DNA of 35,297 bases from JAQVOO01 sp964524755 (lineage in GTDB: Bacteria; Spirochaetota; Spirochaetia; Sphaerochaetales; Sphaerochaetaceae), in NCBI GenBank assembly GCA_964524755.1, contig CAZGDR010000017.1, positions 1 through 35,297 of the forward strand, in the 5' to 3' direction. A program made the position numbers and the translations under genes. Position 1 is the first letter of the stretch; every line of letters begins with the position of its first letter. The notes below the pieces were generated by a model, which ran no database searches, had not been told where the DNA came from, and saw nothing but the letters and a program-made list of their open reading frames with translations. Of this stretch, positions 33,073-35,297 are shown piece after piece.

Positions 33073-34155
33073 TTACAAAAATCGTAAATATAGATTTATT
33101 TCTGCGATAGAGAATTCTTGATACCCTTGTTCTATCCCCCAGTGTTTAAGGGAATTATGTTTAGGGTGTTCAGGATTGTTTATAATCTGAAGAAATTCTT
33201 TATAGCCTGGAGCACCACCCACATCCTCAGGTGGGGCATTTCCTCCTCCTGCGATACAAGTAGCATGAGTTTTATCGTAATCTTCGACTGTTTCAAGGAC
33301 TTCAATCGTATGGATCCAACCATCGCCAAAGTCATACATATATTCAATTTTATCCATTTTATAGAGGATATCGGTGAGCAAGACTTCTCTTTCATCCTTC
33401 TGTTCCCAGCGGGCTAGTTCCGAAAACTCATCTAAGCCCATAACAATTGAGAGGAGAGGACGATCTTCTTTATAACAGATAAATTCATGGAGATGCATGT
33501 CTTTCCAGCTAAAAGCTTTCTGAAGGGTAGAATGGAGGTTGGCAAAGGTGTGATGCTCAGGGACTATAAGGTGACGCCAAGCTGAAAGTTCTCCTAGTTC
33601 GAGTGTTACCCGCAGAGAAACGGCACGACAACTAACTGCGTTAGTATCATAGCGTGTAGAGAGATCTTTAAGCAGTTGGTCCAGGAAAATATTTACTTCA
33701 GAACCTATTGTACCTATGTACTTTTGCATTATGGTCTCTGCATGAGATACATCAAACTCGAAGTCGGGATGGCTATCAGAAGCTATCCGTTTAAGCAAAC
33801 TGGCGGCCTGATTCAAGTTGGTTATAGATCTTCTATCAGTAGCAGGAAGTAATGTTACAGTGCTAGCTTCTTCGAGATAGTGGGCTTTGATGACTGGATT
33901 AATACCTAACTTAGAAAAGCTTTTTTCGATAAGTGATTTCACTAGATCAGAAACATTAGTGAAATCCTTTTTCTTAAGACCATAAGCAATCAAGGGAAAC
34001 CTATTGGAAGTATTCATAATAACCAACATGTTACGTCGTCTTATGGTAATAATATGGGCATACCAAGTAAACAGAGAATCTGTGGATTCTGGCACTACTT
34101 GAGTAGGTTGACCGATACGGTCAATTAGTTTTCTAGTACAACGTAGGTATAACAC
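33073..34155 (-). CDS. DUF6933-like domain fused to pRiA4b ORF-3-like domain
   Basis: The 360-residue protein has two parts. The first about 105 residues (LYLRCTRKLIDRIG, SLFTWYAHIITIRRRN, VIMNTSNRFPLIAYGL) look like DUF6933. From about residue 185 the sequence follows the pRiA4b ORF-3 domain (PF07929): LRVTLELGELSAWRHLIVP, HLHEFICY, YMYDFGDGWIHTIEVL, GGNAPPEDVGGAPGY. Neither domain has a settled function. The name of the second refers to a plasmid ORF and does not show mobility here. GTG 34155 with AAGGAG 6 nt upstream is the better start; ATG 34161 would have zero spacing. It stands alone in an AT-rich surrounding, which could mean transfer. Confidence 0.8.
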   Translation of the reverse strand: MLYLRCTRKLIDRIGQPTQVVPESTDSLFTWYAHIITIRRRNMLVIMNTSNRFPLIAYGLKKKDFTNVSDLVKSLIEKSFSKLGINPVIKAHYLEEASTVTLLPATDRRSITNLNQAASLLKRIASDSHPDFEFDVSHAETIMQKYIGTIGSEVNIFLDQLLKDLSTRYDTNAVSCRAVSLRVTLELGELSAWRHLIVPEHHTFANLHSTLQKAFSWKDMHLHEFICYKEDRPLLSIVMGLDEFSELARWEQKDEREVLLTDILYKMDKIEYMYDFGDGWIHTIEVLETVEDYDKTHATCIAGGGNAPPEDVGGAPGYKEFLQIINNPEHPKHNSLKHWGIEQGYQEFSIAEINLYLRFL

Positions 34156-34226
34156 TGGCATCTCCTTGGCTTACAATATTCACCATATTAGCCCGTTTGT
34201 CAAAAGGTATATAGCAGAGCCTAGAA

Positions 34227-35165
34227 TCAAAAATAGCCTAAGGCCATTAATCCTGCGATCCAAAAGAAAAGGGTTATTAATGAAAAAGCGGTACTGAACA
34301 CCACAAATTGTCCTGCTAGTTCAGCATCTCCATCCATCTGCTGGGCGACCGTATATGATGTGATAGCAGCCGGAGAGGCGAACAATGACATGAGGAGAAC
34401 TAATTCTACACCTCTAAAACCGAGAAATATGGCAATCGGAAGGCCAATAGCAGGTACAATGACCAATCGATTAAAAACTCCGATTAAAAGGGGCCTGAGA
34501 TTTGTTTTAATCGACGAGAAAGAGACTGAAGCACCAAGGACGATGAGGGCCAGAGGGGTGGCAATGCCGGCCACATCATCTATAAGATCTCCTATCGGGG
34601 CAGGGATGCGGATACTCAGCAGTGAAAAAAGAAATCCTAGTAAGCCGCCAATAATAATAGGATTTAAGACGATTCCTTTAAGTATTTTTGCATAATCAGG
34701 AGTCTTCCCTCTAAAGTACTCCAAGGCAAAAACAGAAGTTACATTGACAAGTGGTACCACAACTCCGATCATTAAAGAAGCTAAGCCCGCACTTGTGCCA
34801 CCATAGATGGTTGTGGCCATAGGAATACCAAAAAAGATAAAGTTACTGCGACAGATACCTTGCACAAGCACGCCTCGTTTACTGTTTTCTTTAACAAGGA
34901 GGGGGATGAGTATCATATAGAAGACAAACATCACCAACATCGCTATCAGTGTAAAGCCAAGTAGCCTATACGAGGTGATTTCGTCAAAGTTAGTGTTGTA
35001 AATGTTGGAAAACAACAAAGCCGGAATAAATATACGGAAAATAATATTGTTCATCTCTCGGCAAGCTCTATCTGAAATCAACTTAACCTGTTTTAATCCG
35101 TACCCAATCGCAATCTTCCCAAATAGGGGGAATAGTACAGCAAATGCAGTAGTTAGGAAAATCAT
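34227..35165 (-). CDS. AEC-family transporter (auxin efflux carrier/malonate type)
   Basis: The 312-residue membrane protein has about ten hydrophobic segments in the 5+5 arrangement of the AEC/BART family. Motifs: FPLFGKIAIGYGLKQ at the N-terminus, CRSNFIFFGIPMA near residue 105, TPLALIVLGASVSF in mid-protein and a final FASPAAITSYTVAQQM. Bacterial members carry malonate, malate or unknown organic acids. The ATG starts 3 nt after the stop of the mtnA fragment, so the two are probably in one operon. This suggests a link to methylthioadenosine salvage or a shared regulator, but the substrate is not known. Confidence 0.85.
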   Translation of the reverse strand: MIFLTTAFAVLFPLFGKIAIGYGLKQVKLISDRACREMNNIIFRIFIPALLFSNIYNTNFDEITSYRLLGFTLIAMLVMFVFYMILIPLLVKENSKRGVLVQGICRSNFIFFGIPMATTIYGGTSAGLASLMIGVVVPLVNVTSVFALEYFRGKTPDYAKILKGIVLNPIIIGGLLGFLFSLLSIRIPAPIGDLIDDVAGIATPLALIVLGASVSFSSIKTNLRPLLIGVFNRLVIVPAIGLPIAIFLGFRGVELVLLMSLFASPAAITSYTVAQQMDGDAELAGQFVVFSTAFSLITLFFWIAGLMALGYF

Positions 35166-35168
35166 GCT

Positions 35169-35297
35169 TTACACTACCATCTCTTTTTTAATTATTTTTA
35201 TATGCTCCGTAAATGGGGGATAAATAATACCCTTCTCAGTTATAATGCCGGTCACATTTTGATGAGGAGTGACATCAAAAGCAGGATTATATACATC
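35169..35297 (-). CDS. mtnA: S-methyl-5-thioribose-1-phosphate isomerase, C-terminal fragment
   Basis: The last 42 codons of a gene cut by the window end. The sequence YNPAFDVTPHQNVTGIITEKGI is the conserved C-terminus of MtnA, the methionine-salvage isomerase of the eIF2B-like fold, ending in a basic tail and TAA. The AEC transporter start lies 3 nt further on. The eIF2B-related ribose-1,5-bisphosphate isomerases lack this exact ending, so MtnA is likely. Confidence 0.8.
   Translation of the reverse strand, partial: DVYNPAFDVTPHQNVTGIITEKGIIYPPFTEHIKIIKKEMVV

Noticed and set aside
33073..34161. pRiA4b ORF-3 domain as sign of a plasmid or transposon
   Set aside because: The name only records where the first member was found. 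No transposase, inverted repeats or target duplication are visible around it.
34195..34235. Two direct copies of AGCCTA after the AEC gene as terminator
   Set aside because: The copies are direct, not inverted, so no stem forms.
1..35297. CRISPR arrays, tRNA or rRNA genes, IS elements
   Set aside because: No regularly spaced repeats, tRNA cloverleaf with CCA end, rRNA segments or transposase frames were seen in any intergenic region; most gaps are under 120 nt.

Overview
This window reads as a chromosomal stretch of a bacterium with about 45 % GC. It is most likely a spirochaete of the Spirochaetales (Sphaerochaeta/Treponema-like). The hints are a short secreted membrane protein resembling Borrelia P13, two Cys-lipoprotein genes, the single-chain alpha2 glycyl-tRNA synthetase, and the order rplU-rpmA-obg-nadD-yqeK-(lipoprotein)-rsfS. 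The phylum is an inference; there is no rRNA or tRNA here to confirm it. I see no insertion sequence, prophage, CRISPR array or tRNA. One scaffold gap of exactly 100 N (3698-3797) truncates a gene.

Layout: (1) 5-2076: tyrA-like prephenate dehydrogenase and mtaB, overlapping by ATGA and ending tail-to-tail with a fructuronate/mannonate-type SDR. (2) 2907-5676: SDR promoter region, P13-like gene broken by the gap, an AraC-type regulator with a Cys cluster, and an EpsC/CysE serine acetyltransferase. (3) 5794-11490: argS, then the ribosome/GTPase/NAD block rplU, rpmA, obg, nadD, yqeK, a lipoprotein and rsfS, closed by a perfect hairpin. (4) 11546-15398, minus strand: an ABC importer of the TrpXYZ type (PF04392 binding protein, COG4120 permease, COG1101 ATPase) with a second, paralogous binding protein under its own promoter. 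(5) 15535-15816: an extremely acidic 93-residue protein with its own promoter and terminator.

(6) 15970-24782, plus strand: pdxA (PdxA2-like), NatAB-type exporter, a large lipoprotein and cobO, then a tightly packed group of CpsB-type PHP phosphatase, a RloA-like ATPase, a RloB-like protein, a seven-TM LuxR-type regulator and an esterase. The RloAB/AbiL-like pair coupled to a membrane regulator is the best candidate in the window for an undescribed system. (7) 24884-31465: gltX-glyQS-tyrS followed by an NMT1/SsuA-type ABC importer (binding protein, permease, ATPase). (8) 31456-35297, minus strand: gdhA, a DUF6933 + pRiA4b ORF-3 fusion protein, an AEC-family transporter and the 3' end of mtnA.

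Genes within blocks are commonly joined by 1-26 nt overlaps or gaps under 20 nt, so translational coupling is the rule. Several predicted sigma70-type promoters have 17-nt spacers and sit at block boundaries. Starts were moved from the longest possible ORF wherever a Shine-Dalgarno sequence favoured an internal ATG or GTG. All functions are from motif reading only; no database search was run.
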